Positions 8,611-17,300 of a stretch of 64,000 nucleotides of DNA are shown piece after piece. The stretch's first letter is position 1; every line of letters starts with the position of its first letter. The notes under the pieces are model-generated. The model searched no databases, had not been told where the DNA came from, and worked only from the letters and a program-made list of their open reading frames with translations. This DNA comes from Pseudomonas sp. dw_358 (lineage in GTDB: Bacteria; Pseudomonadota; Gammaproteobacteria; Pseudomonadales; Pseudomonadaceae), in the NCBI RefSeq assembly GCF_018449655.1, contig NZ_JAAVUX010000022.1:30666-94665 (forward strand), in the 5' to 3' direction. The position numbers and the translations under genes are program-made.

Positions 8611-9510
8611 CTAGCCCACCGGATTCAACGCCTCGCGCAAAAACTCCACCAACGCCTGTACCGGCCGTGAGCTTTGCCGGTGTTGCGGGTAAACCGCCGA
8701 CAGGGTCAGGGGCTCGGTGGCGTATTCATCCAGCACGCTGACCAGGCGGCCGTCTTTCAACGCCGTCCCGACGATGAACACCGGCAAGTAGGCAATCCCC
8801 AGACCGGCGATGGCCGCGTCGCGCAGCAAGTCGCCGTTGTTGGCGCGGATTCGGCCGCTGACGGCCAGGGTCACGGGCTTGCCTTGCCCTTTGGCCGGGT
8901 CGCGAAAGCGCCAGTTGACCTGGCGGCTGTGGCCGTAGGGCAGGCAATCGTGCTGTTGCAGGTCTTGCGGGTGCAACGGGCGGCCGCGGCTGGCCAGGTA
9001 GGCCGGGCTGCAGCAATAGACCCGAGGGATGGCCGCCAGGCGACGGGCGATCAGGGTCGAGTCTTCGAGGATGCCGATGCGCAGCACCAGGTCGTAGCCT
9101 TCGCTGATCAGGTCGACGGAGCGGTCGCTGAGGTCGACTTCGACGGTGACGTCGGGATAGCGCTGGAGAAAGGCTGGCAGCAGGCTGCCCAGATGGACCA
9201 CGGCAAAGGACAGCGGCGCACTCAAACGGATGGTGCCGCGCGGCTGGCTGTTCTGACCACTGATGCCCTGCTCCACCTGCACCACCTCAGCCAGCAGACG
9301 CACCGCCGATTCATAGTAGTCCTGGCCCAGCGGGGTGACGTCGAGGCGCCGGGTAGAGCGATTGAGCAGGCGCACGCCGAGGCGTTCTTCGAGAAGCATC
9401 AGGCGGCGACTGACGTATTGCTTGGACAGTCCCAACTGCTCGGCGGCGGCGGTGAAACTGCCGGACTCCATGACCTGGGCAAACAGGCGCATGTCTTCAA
9501 ACGCATTCAT
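8611..9510 (-). CDS. LysR-family transcriptional regulator
   Basis: A 299-residue LysR-type regulator. The N-terminal winged helix-turn-helix is clear (FAQVMESGSFTAAAEQLGLS, then QYVSRRLMLLEERLGVRLL, residues 8-48), followed by a periplasmic-binding-like effector domain. The ATG at 9508-9510 has GGGAAG 5 bp upstream and is preferred over a GTG two codons earlier. It resembles the widespread LysR group near isochorismatase, quinone reductase or pirin-type genes, but no target is identifiable. A perfect REP-like palindrome separates it from the YcaC-type hydrolase. Confidence 0.88.
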   Translation of the reverse strand: MNAFEDMRLFAQVMESGSFTAAAEQLGLSKQYVSRRLMLLEERLGVRLLNRSTRRLDVTPLGQDYYESAVRLLAEVVQVEQGISGQNSQPRGTIRLSAPLSFAVVHLGSLLPAFLQRYPDVTVEVDLSDRSVDLISEGYDLVLRIGILEDSTLIARRLAAIPRVYCCSPAYLASRGRPLHPQDLQQHDCLPYGHSRQVNWRFRDPAKGQGKPVTLAVSGRIRANNGDLLRDAAIAGLGIAYLPVFIVGTALKDGRLVSVLDEYATEPLTLSAVYPQHRQSSRPVQALVEFLREALNPVG

Positions 9511-9562
9511 TGTCACTTCCCGGTGGACAAAAGATCCTTATAGCACCTTGTGAAGCAGGCGC

Positions 9563-9596
9563 CCCTGCAGGACCGAGCTTGCTCGGTCCTGCAGGG
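9563..9596. repeat. REP-like perfect palindrome (CTGCAGGACCGAGCTTG family)
   Basis: Two 16-bp arms, CCCTGCAGGACCGAGC and its exact complement, are separated by only TT, forming a 34-bp palindrome. The same core occurs as spaced inverted pairs at 53823-53910 and 55484-55548. The position between a hydrolase stop and a LysR start, extragenic, fits Pseudomonas REP elements. It could also act as a transcription terminator or barrier. Confidence 0.85.
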
Positions 9597-9614
9597 AATC
9601 GCGTCGTGGCACAA

Positions 9615-10238
9615 TCAGCCTTTGCTTACGGCCGCATAGCTGTTCATCAGGTTGCGGTAGTTCGGCAGGCGGTTGGACAAGAGGTTGCCCAGGCCTTCGA
9701 TGTCGTTGCGCCAGTCAACCTGCAGTTCACAGGCCACGGCAAACCAGTTCATCAGGTGCGCACCGGCAGCACTCATGCGCGCCCAGGCGGCTTGCTGCAC
9801 GGTCTTGTCGAAGGTGCCGGAGGCATCGGTCACCACGAACACGTCAAAGCCTTCGGCCAGCGCCGACAGGGTCGGGAACGCCACACAGACGTCGGTGACC
9901 ACACCGGCAATGATCAGCTGCTTGCGCCCGGTGGCCTTCACCGCCTCGACGAAATCGCTGTTGTCCCAGGCGTTGATCTGGCCAGGCCGCGGGATGTACG
10001 GCGCGTCCGGGAACATCTGCTTGAGCTCGGGCACCATCGGGCCGTTGGGGCCGTGTTCGAAGCTCGTGGTGAGGATGGTCGGCAGGTTGAAGAACTTCGC
10101 GCAATCGGCCAGGGCCAGCACGTTGTTCTTGAACTCGTTGGGGGTGAAGTCCTGCACCAGCGAGATCAGGCCGGCCTGGTGATCGACCAGCAGGACAACG
10201 GCTTCATCTTTGTTCAGACGCTTGTAGGGAGTGCTCAT
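9615..10238 (-). CDS. isochorismatase-like hydrolase, YcaC family
   Basis: A 207-residue alpha/beta cysteine hydrolase close in length and sequence to E. coli YcaC. The catalytic Asp is in VVLLVDHQAGL near the N-terminus and the nucleophile Cys in IIAGVVTDVCVAF (about residue 118). The true substrate of YcaC proteins is unknown; they form octameric or larger rings (family knowledge). The start at 10238 has GAGGAAG 5 bp upstream; the longer frame to 10268 lacks this. It lies 26 bp downstream of the amidohydrolase gene on the same strand, so it is probably the last gene of the ABM-amidohydrolase-YcaC transcript. Confidence 0.9.
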   Translation of the reverse strand: MSTPYKRLNKDEAVVLLVDHQAGLISLVQDFTPNEFKNNVLALADCAKFFNLPTILTTSFEHGPNGPMVPELKQMFPDAPYIPRPGQINAWDNSDFVEAVKATGRKQLIIAGVVTDVCVAFPTLSALAEGFDVFVVTDASGTFDKTVQQAAWARMSAAGAHLMNWFAVACELQVDWRNDIEGLGNLLSNRLPNYRNLMNSYAAVSKG

Positions 10239-10264
10239 GGAATCTTCCTCGTGGGTTATGTGGA

Positions 10265-12103
10265 TCAAAAGGCAAAGCAGGAACAGCCGAACGCGCCCCA
10301 GAAACCCTGGAAGTCGCTGACCGGTGCGCTGGAATGGCGGGCCCGCTCATGGCTGTGCTGGTGCACGCCGCACGGGCCGCTGCACTGGTGGGCCTGGTTG
10401 AGCAGCGCAGAACCGGGACGCCAGTGACCTGGCACACGGGCCACCGGTGACCAGTCGGGCAATACCGCCAGGCTCGGCGGGCACAGCGACGAGAAATCGT
10501 CGGCGGCGTACACCACCTTGCCGCCGACCACAGTGAGCACCGACTCGATGGATTTGATCGCGTCCTGGGAGACGCTGAAGAAGTCCGCCGACAGCGCCGC
10601 CAGGTCAGCCAGCTGGCCCACCTGGATCTGGCCTTTCTTGCCCTGCTCGGAGGAGAACCAGGCGCTGCCACGGGTATACAGCTCCAACGCCGTGGCGCGG
10701 GGCAGGCCCTCGGGGTACAGCGCCAGGCCGCCCACGGTGCGACCGCTGACCATCCAGTACAGCGAGGTCCAGGGGTTGTAGCTCGATACCCGCGTGGCGT
10801 CGGTGCCCGCACCTACCGGCACGCCCTCGGCGAGCATGCGCTGGATCGGCGGGGTAGCCTCGGCGGCCTTGGCGCCATAGCGCTCGACGAAGTATTCACC
10901 CTGGAAGGCCATGCGGTCCTGAATGGCAATGCCACCGCCCAACGCCCGCACCCGCTCAATGTTTTTCGGGGTGATGGTTTCGCAGTGATCGAAGAACCAC
11001 GGCAAGCCGTTGAACGGGATCTCCCGGTCGACCTTCTCGAACACATCGAGCATGCGGCTGATGGATTCGTCGTAAGTGGCGTGAAGGCGGAACGGCCAGC
11101 GGTGCTCGACCAGGTGACGCACCACCGGGGTCAGCTCGGCTTCCATGGACTGAGGCAGGTCTGGGCGGGGTTCGAGGAAGTCCTCGAAATCCGCCGCCGA
11201 GAACACCAGCATTTCCCCGGCCCCGTTATGGCGCAGAAAGTCATCGCCCTGGTGCAGGGTGACGCTGGAGGTCCAGTTCTTGAAGTCGGCCAGCTCTTCC
11301 TGGGGCTTCTGGGTGAACAGGTTGTAGGCAATGCGTACCGTCAGTTGCTGGTCTTTGGCCAGTTGCTCGATGACCTGGTAGTCGTCGGGGTAGTTCTGGA
11401 AACCGCCGCCGGCGTCGATCACGCTGGTCAGGCCGAGGCGATTGAGTTCGCGCATGAACTGGCGGGTCGAGTTGACCTGGTATTCCAGCGGCAGCTTCGG
11501 CCCTTTGGCCAGGGTCGCATAGAGAATCATCGCGTTGGGACGTGCCACCAGCATACCGGTGGGGTCGCCGTTGCTGTCGCGCACGATTTCGCCGCCCGGC
11601 GGGTTGGGCGTGTCGCGGGTGTAACCGACCACCCGCAGCGCCGCGCGGTTGAGCAAGGCGCGGTCATACAGGTGCAGGACGAACACCGGGGTATCCGGCG
11701 CAGCCTGGTTGAGCTCTTCAATGGTCGGCATGCGCTTTTCGGCGAACTGGAATTCGTTCCAGCCCCCCACCACGCGCACCCATTGCGGGGTTGGGGTGCG
11801 GTCGGCCTGCTCCTTGAGCATGCGCAAGGCATCGGCCAGGGACGGCACGCCCTCCCAGCGCAGCTCCAGGTTGTAGTTCAAGCCGCCGCGAATCAGGTGC
11901 AGGTGCGAGTCGTTGAGGCCAGGGATGGTGGTGCGCCCCTTCAGGTCGATGATTTGCGTGGCCGGCCCGCGCAGGGTCATGGCCTGGGCATCGGTGCCCA
12001 CCACGACGAAACGCCCTTCGCGGATGGCCACGGCGCTGGCCTCGGGGTTGGCTTTGTCGACGGTGTGGAAGCGGCCATTGAATAGAATCAGATCAGCGTT
12101 CAT
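10265..12103 (-). CDS. YtcJ-type amidohydrolase (Amidohydro_3)
   Basis: A metal-dependent amidohydrolase of 612 residues. Metal-binding motifs are visible in order: DSHLHL (HxH, about residue 70), RLHATYDE, FDHCETI and the late Asp in GAGTDATRVS. The starting residues MNADLILFNGRFHTVD are typical of YtcJ-like enzymes, which act on amides or other C-N bonds of aromatic and xenobiotic molecules; the substrate cannot be read from sequence. The ATG at 12101-12103 overlaps the stop of the upstream ABM gene as ATGA. No signal peptide is seen, so it should be cytoplasmic. The frame extends to 12346, but the extension is out of character. Confidence 0.88.
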   Translation of the reverse strand: MNADLILFNGRFHTVDKANPEASAVAIREGRFVVVGTDAQAMTLRGPATQIIDLKGRTTIPGLNDSHLHLIRGGLNYNLELRWEGVPSLADALRMLKEQADRTPTPQWVRVVGGWNEFQFAEKRMPTIEELNQAAPDTPVFVLHLYDRALLNRAALRVVGYTRDTPNPPGGEIVRDSNGDPTGMLVARPNAMILYATLAKGPKLPLEYQVNSTRQFMRELNRLGLTSVIDAGGGFQNYPDDYQVIEQLAKDQQLTVRIAYNLFTQKPQEELADFKNWTSSVTLHQGDDFLRHNGAGEMLVFSAADFEDFLEPRPDLPQSMEAELTPVVRHLVEHRWPFRLHATYDESISRMLDVFEKVDREIPFNGLPWFFDHCETITPKNIERVRALGGGIAIQDRMAFQGEYFVERYGAKAAEATPPIQRMLAEGVPVGAGTDATRVSSYNPWTSLYWMVSGRTVGGLALYPEGLPRATALELYTRGSAWFSSEQGKKGQIQVGQLADLAALSADFFSVSQDAIKSIESVLTVVGGKVVYAADDFSSLCPPSLAVLPDWSPVARVPGHWRPGSALLNQAHQCSGPCGVHQHSHERARHSSAPVSDFQGFWGAFGCSCFAF

Positions 12104-12720
12104 TTCAAGTCCTTGGGAGCAGTTGAAATCGAAGGGGAAACTTGCAGCACCGCAGCGGCGGCACGCGGTTGCAACCACGGCGCGAACAGCCGGGTGGCCA
12201 GCGGCATCAGCAGGTACACCACCAGCAAGACGATGGTCAGGGTGACCACGACGGTGCTGGGCATGTACCCCCCCAGCCACGGCACGGCCTTGAACAAGGG
12301 GCCATAAAAAATCGGCAACAGCGAGGTCAGCGGCAGAATCACGCACAGGGTGACAAAGGCCTGTTTCCAGCGCGGCGGCTGCGCGTCGGCGGCCGGGGTG
12401 AACCAGAATTCGTTCAGCGGGTGCATCTGGGTCTGGTCGCCGTCGGCCAGCATCGGTGTGGCTTCGGCCACCAGTTCATGGCGCTCGACCGAATCCATCC
12501 AGTGCTGCAGCAACTCCACCGAGCCAAAACGCAGCACGCTGGTGAAGGTCTGCAGGCCCGCCTCACGACCACCGATAACATCCACTCCCAGATGCCCGGG
12601 AAAGCCCTGCGCCATATTGACCGTGCGCTTGAGCCAGGCCTCGTAACGCGACTCGGCACCGGCCTTGATGCGGTGTTTGATCACCAGCGTGACCACTTCC
12701 TCGGCGAGGCGTTGCGGCAT
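12100..12720 (-). CDS. antibiotic biosynthesis monooxygenase (ABM) domain protein with C-terminal membrane anchor
   Basis: A 206-residue protein. The first ~100 residues form an ABM ferredoxin-like barrel (VVTLVIKHRIKAGAESRYEAW at the start, HPLNEFWF at the end). They are followed by two hydrophobic helices (about residues 120-142 and 150-172; FVTLCVILPLTSLLPIF and VVVTLTIVLLVVYLLM), so the barrel is membrane-tethered. The ATG at 12718-12720 has AGGAG about 8 bp upstream; longer frames are not conserved in character. It overlaps the amidohydrolase start by 4 bp and appears to head the enzyme transcript, with a direct-repeat operator upstream. Related anchored ABM proteins occur in many Pseudomonas genomes without known function. 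Confidence 0.85.
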   Translation of the reverse strand: MPQRLAEEVVTLVIKHRIKAGAESRYEAWLKRTVNMAQGFPGHLGVDVIGGREAGLQTFTSVLRFGSVELLQHWMDSVERHELVAEATPMLADGDQTQMHPLNEFWFTPAADAQPPRWKQAFVTLCVILPLTSLLPIFYGPLFKAVPWLGGYMPSTVVVTLTIVLLVVYLLMPLATRLFAPWLQPRAAAAVLQVSPSISTAPKDLK

Positions 12721-12784
12721 GGGGTGGAGCTCCTGAGTCAATGTGGGGGGATGATGAAGGGTGTGGTCGGGACGGGCTTGCATG

Positions 12785-12823
12785 GGTGTGCTGTCGTTTG
12801 GCGATGGTGTGCTGTGCATCGCC
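12785..12823 (-). promoter_or_regulatory. direct-repeat operator upstream of the ABM-amidohydrolase-YcaC transcript
   Basis: The 10-mer GGTGTGCTGT occurs exactly twice, at 12785-12794 and 12806-12815, a 21-bp period. This is the spacing of paired AraC-family half-sites. An inverted repeat GGCGATG (12800-12806) / CATCGCC (12817-12823) overlaps it. The site lies 65-100 bp upstream of the ABM start, just after the LysR stop. The AraC regulator encoded two genes upstream is the natural candidate ligand; LysR could use the inverted repeat. Confidence 0.6.
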
Positions 12824-12839
12824 CCTGTGGGCGCTGCGG

Positions 12840-13751
12840 CTAACCCACCGCAACCGACATGAACCGATCGATATGCCCGCGCAACCATTTCTCCCCCGGG
12901 TCGTTGTCATGGACCCCGCTCCAGACCATCGACAGCTCCGCCGGGTTGATCTCGAACGGTGGCTCTTCGGCGCGCAGGGCGCCGTCCTCGACCAGAGCGC
13001 AGGCGGCGTAATCCGGAACGGTGGCGATCAGCTCGGTGCCCTTGAGCAAGGCCCGCAACCCGTTGAACTGCGGCACACCCAGCACCACGCGGCGGCTGCG
13101 GCCGACCTTGGCCAGGTCCAGGTCGATATTGCCGGACAGGTCCCCGGAGAACGACACCATGGCGTGGGGCCGCTCGCAGTACTCATCCAGCGTCAAGGGC
13201 CGCGGCCGGTCGTCGCCGCGCAGCACCTTGCAGCCGATGTCGCGCAGCTTGCGGCGCTTGGCGTTGGCCGGCAGCTCGGTGGTGTAGCTGACCGCCACGG
13301 AGATTTCCCCCGAGGCCAGCATCGCCGGGGTCAGCAGGTAGTTGGCCCGGCGCACCACAATGACAATGCCCGGTGCTTCCTGCCTGAGGGTGTTGAGCAG
13401 CGGCGGGAACAGCCCGAATTCGGCATCATCGGACAGGCCGATGCGAAACACCCCGCAGCTGCTCGCCGGGTCGAAATCCTTGGCCCGGCTGACCGCACCG
13501 GAAATGGTGTCCAGGGCCGGTTGCAGCTCCTGTAAAATGGCCAGGGCCCGCGCCGTGGGGTCCATCCCGCGACCGTTGCGGATCAGCAGCGGGTCATCGA
13601 ACAGGTCGCGCAAACGGCTCAGGGCGGCGCTTACCGCCGGCTGGCCCATGAAGTGCTTTTCCGCCACCCGGGTGAGGTTGCGCTCGAACATCAAGGCTTC
13701 GAAGATCACCAGCAGGTTCATGTCGACGTGACGCAGGTCATTGCGGTTCAT
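12840..13751 (-). CDS. LysR-family transcriptional regulator (NodD/NahR-like)
   Basis: A 303-residue LysR regulator. The start MNRNDLRHVDMNLLVIFEAL and the helix-turn-helix RVAEKHFMGQPAVSAALSRL followed by LFDDPLLIRNGRGM place it in the NodD/NahR/LeuO-like branch, which responds to aromatic or hydrophobic ligands. The ATG at 13749-13751 overlaps the stop of the AraC gene as ATGA, so the two regulators are co-translated. It is 119 bp upstream of the ABM gene, with the direct-repeat operator in between. Control of the downstream enzymes is the likely role (inference). Confidence 0.9.
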   Translation of the reverse strand: MNRNDLRHVDMNLLVIFEALMFERNLTRVAEKHFMGQPAVSAALSRLRDLFDDPLLIRNGRGMDPTARALAILQELQPALDTISGAVSRAKDFDPASSCGVFRIGLSDDAEFGLFPPLLNTLRQEAPGIVIVVRRANYLLTPAMLASGEISVAVSYTTELPANAKRRKLRDIGCKVLRGDDRPRPLTLDEYCERPHAMVSFSGDLSGNIDLDLAKVGRSRRVVLGVPQFNGLRALLKGTELIATVPDYAACALVEDGALRAEEPPFEINPAELSMVWSGVHDNDPGEKWLRGHIDRFMSVAVG

Positions 13752-14308
13752 GAACGCTTACCCCCAGGGATGCTATCCCTGCGGTCAATGCCGGCCACCG
13801 AGCGCCGCCAGTTGAACGGCGTGCTGCCGGTGGCTCGGGTGAACACCCGAGTGAAATGCGACTGATCGGCAAACCCGCAGTCCAGGCTGACCTGAGCGAT
13901 GGAGGCCTGGGTGCTTGCCAGCAACTCGCGGGCCCGTTCAATGCGCGCCTGCAACCACCAGTCGCGAGGCGACAGGCCGGTGGTTTTCTTGAAGGCGCGG
14001 GAAAAGTGGCTGCGCGAGAGCGCGCATTCGGAGGCGACCTGGGCGATGGGCATGCCCACCGCCATGTGCTCGACCATGGTCTGCTTGGCCAGGCGCTCCT
14101 GCCACGGCGACAGCGCCACTTTCTGCTGCGTGCGGGCGACATCGGGTTGCCCCAGCAGATGCGAACACAGCGCCTGGCAACGCTGGAACACGCCTTGGGG
14201 CTCGGCGGTGCCGCCCTCGGCCAACGCTTGCAGCAGTGACTGGATCAGTCGATAGGACACGGCATCCAGCGGGACGGGGCTGCCCGCGATCTGCACCGGT
14301 GCGTTCAT
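13748..14308 (-). CDS. AraC-family transcriptional regulator
   Basis: A short AraC-type protein of 186 residues. The C-terminal double helix-turn-helix is complete (about residues 85-180: MPIAQVASECALSRSHFSRA, then IAQVSLDCGFADQSHFTRVF and FNWRR). The N-terminal ~80 residues are too short for a standard cupin effector domain, so signal input is unclear and could come from the partner LysR. The ATG at 14306-14308 has AGGAG 8 bp upstream. It lies 72 bp downstream of the giant kinase gene on the same strand and overlaps the LysR start by 4 bp. Confidence 0.88.
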   Translation of the reverse strand: MNAPVQIAGSPVPLDAVSYRLIQSLLQALAEGGTAEPQGVFQRCQALCSHLLGQPDVARTQQKVALSPWQERLAKQTMVEHMAVGMPIAQVASECALSRSHFSRAFKKTTGLSPRDWWLQARIERARELLASTQASIAQVSLDCGFADQSHFTRVFTRATGSTPFNWRRSVAGIDRRDSIPGGKRS

Positions 14309-14380
14309 GGCTCTAGCTCCTTGCAAAGATCTGATGAGCCATACTCGCCGATCCCCGCCGGAACGTCCTTGGCGCCCGTG

Positions 14381-17300
14381 TTAATTGTTCTTAAAGGCCA
14401 CCGGCAGGCTGAACACGAACAGGGTTTCGCCGCCGCGCCCTCGCAGGGCATGCAGGGTGCCACCCTGGGCGATCATGATCGACCGGCAGATCGCCAACCC
14501 CATGCCCATGCCGTTGGGCTTGGTGGTGAAAAAGGCATCGAAGACCCGGCCCAGGTGCGCGTCCTGAATGCCGCCGCCGGTGTCTTCCACGGTGACCACC
14601 ACCTGATTGCCAGCCTCCACCGACGAGGCCAGGGTCAGGTGCCGATGGCCTTCGTCGAGGGTGGCCATGGCATCCAGTGCGTTGATCACCAGGTTGTAGA
14701 TCACCTGCTGCATCAGCACCCCGTCGGCGAACACCCGACTGCCAGCGGTGTTGAGCCGGGCAGTGACCGCCACGTGGCGATGGTCCACTTCGGTGGTCGT
14801 GAGCAGCAGCACCTGACGGATCACGTCATCGATGATCAGACGGCTGCGATTGGGCGTGCGCTGCTTGGCCAGCGCTTGCAGGGCGACCACGATGTCGGCG
14901 GCCCGGCGGCCGTCACCGACGATGTCGCGCAGCCCTTCCAGGGCCTCGCCCACCTGGGGTTCGGCGCGGTTGAGCCAGCGCACGCTGGCGCTGGCGTTGG
15001 CGACGATGGAGACCAGCGGCTGGTTGATTTCATGGGCGATGGAGGCCGCCAGCTCGCCCATCAGAGTGCTCTGGTTGACCTGGGCCAGTTCCGCCCGGGC
15101 ACTGCGCAATTGCACTTCGGTCTCGCGGCGACGCTGGTTCTCTTCCAGCAGCTCGCCATAGAGCCGCGAGGTTTCGAGGGAGATCGCCGCCTGGGCCGCC
15201 AGCAGCTCGATCACGCCAATCCGGGCTTCACTGAACAGGCCCCGGGCCAACGGGTTTTCCAGATAGATCAGCCCGGTGACTTCGCCTTGCTTGAGCAATG
15301 GCAGGCACAGCATGGAACCGCTTCCGGGCACCCGGAACAGGCTGTCGCGGGCGTCGGGTACCTGCTCGGCGTCGTTCAGGGCAACCCATTGGCCGCTGCG
15401 CAGCACGCGGTAGATCACCGCCACGGGCAACTGCGCTTCGTCCAGGCTGACCCGGGACAGATCCATCTCGATCCCTGACGCGTGGGTCTGGCCACGCGCT
15501 ACCACCAGCGGTTCGCCCTTGTGCAGCAACACCAGGGCGCCGCGCTGGGCGCCGGCGTGCACCAGGGTGTTGCTGATCAGGGTCTTGATCAGGCGCTCGA
15601 ACACCACTTCGCGGGACAGCGCCTGGGAAGCCTTGGTCACCGAAATCAGGTCCAGGTGTTGTTGGCCATGGCGCAACTCCACCGAGGAGCGCGCATCGCC
15701 GGGCTGGTCATGCAGGCCCTGGTGTGCCGCCTCCATCTGCCGAACCTTGGCCAGCGCGCCCCAACGCAGGTAGGCGTCCCGTGCCTGACGCCGATGACTG
15801 CGCGCGGCGGTGATCAAGCCCTGGGCCTGGCTGCAGCGCCCTGCCAGTTCATGGGCCAGGGCCTGCATGGGCGCCGACTCCAGGCTGGCGGCGTGCCCGA
15901 TGGCAGCCTCGAACAGCCCCAGGGCCCGCAGCGGTTGTCCCTCGATGCGGGCCATCTCGGCCTCCACCAGCAGTTGCTTGTCGAGAAACAGTGATGGGTT
16001 CAGATCGGCCCAGCGCCGCAGGCTGCCGAGGTCGGGCGCCATGGCACGCAGGGTGCTGTCCGGATCACTGCCAGGCACGTGCAGGGCCGCCAGGTTCAGG
16101 GCGCGGTACAGCACCAGATCCAGCTGGTGAATATGCGCCGGCAGGCTCCAGGCCAGGGCCTGGGCGCGCCCGAGGCTGGCTAGCGAATGCCGGTGTTCGC
16201 CCTCCAGCCAGGCGACAATGGCGTCGAACAGCCACCAGCACAGTTGTGCAGGAGCCATGCCCGAGGCGGTCACGACTTGCTGTTGCAAGGCCCATGACCG
16301 CACCGAGACCGAAGTTTCGCCGCGCAGGTGGCGGATGTACATCAACTGCGTCTGCAACAGCATCTGCGCATCGCCGGTGCCTGGCAGGCCCGCCAGCAAC
16401 AGGGCCTGCTCGATACTCGCCTGAACCTTGTCCAGCCCCAACCCCTGAGCCAGAAGAAGACAGACCCACTGGTGACTGGCATAACAGCTGGTGGCCGTTG
16501 CGCCTTCCTTGCGACCCGCCGCCACGGCACGTTCCAGACACTCGATGGAGAAACTCAAAGGCCGCATCCACACACTCACCTGCCCCAGCGCCAGCAGCAT
16601 CGACGCTTCATGGGCGGGCACCGGCAAGCGCGCCACCAGCCGGGCGGCCAGGTCGGCAAAGCGCAGGCCCTGTTGGTAGTCGCCCCACTGGTGGGCCACA
16701 GCCACGCCCAGCCAGGCCAACCCGCGCGGGGTCACCGGGGAAACGCCATGGAGCAGTGCCATCTCGGTCATTCGGCATACCAGCGGCAAGGCCAGCCCGG
16801 TGCGGCTGAAGGCAGCCGGCACGATCAGGCTGGCCAGCAACTCCTGAGCCGCGTCGATCAGCGTGTTGGCGCTCATCGGCAGGTCGATCAAGGTCGCCAC
16901 CGATCGCTCGGCCAACAGCGCGCGCACCCGTCCGTAGGCCGTTTCGGCCTGACCGGCACGGCCGTTGAAGTCGATGTCGAACAAGGTCAGACCGGCCAGA
17001 CCGGCCTGCACCGCGCCCGCGTAGTCGCCGGCCAGCGTACTGGCATGCACCTTGAGCACGTGCAGGGCGGCACGCTGCTCCAGGCGAGTGGCACGTTCCA
17101 GCAAACGGTTGATGTGGGTGTCGGCCTCGACGTATTCGCCGCCATGCACCAGGCACTGGATATACAACTGTTCCACGGCGTGGCTTTGCAATGAATGGTC
17201 GAGCCAGCGCTGCTCGTTGCCCAGGCTGCGGGCCAGGCGCAGGTACTCCAGGGCAAACGGCAGCGCGGCGGTGTCCCGGGCACGCTGGGCCGCTTGCAAC

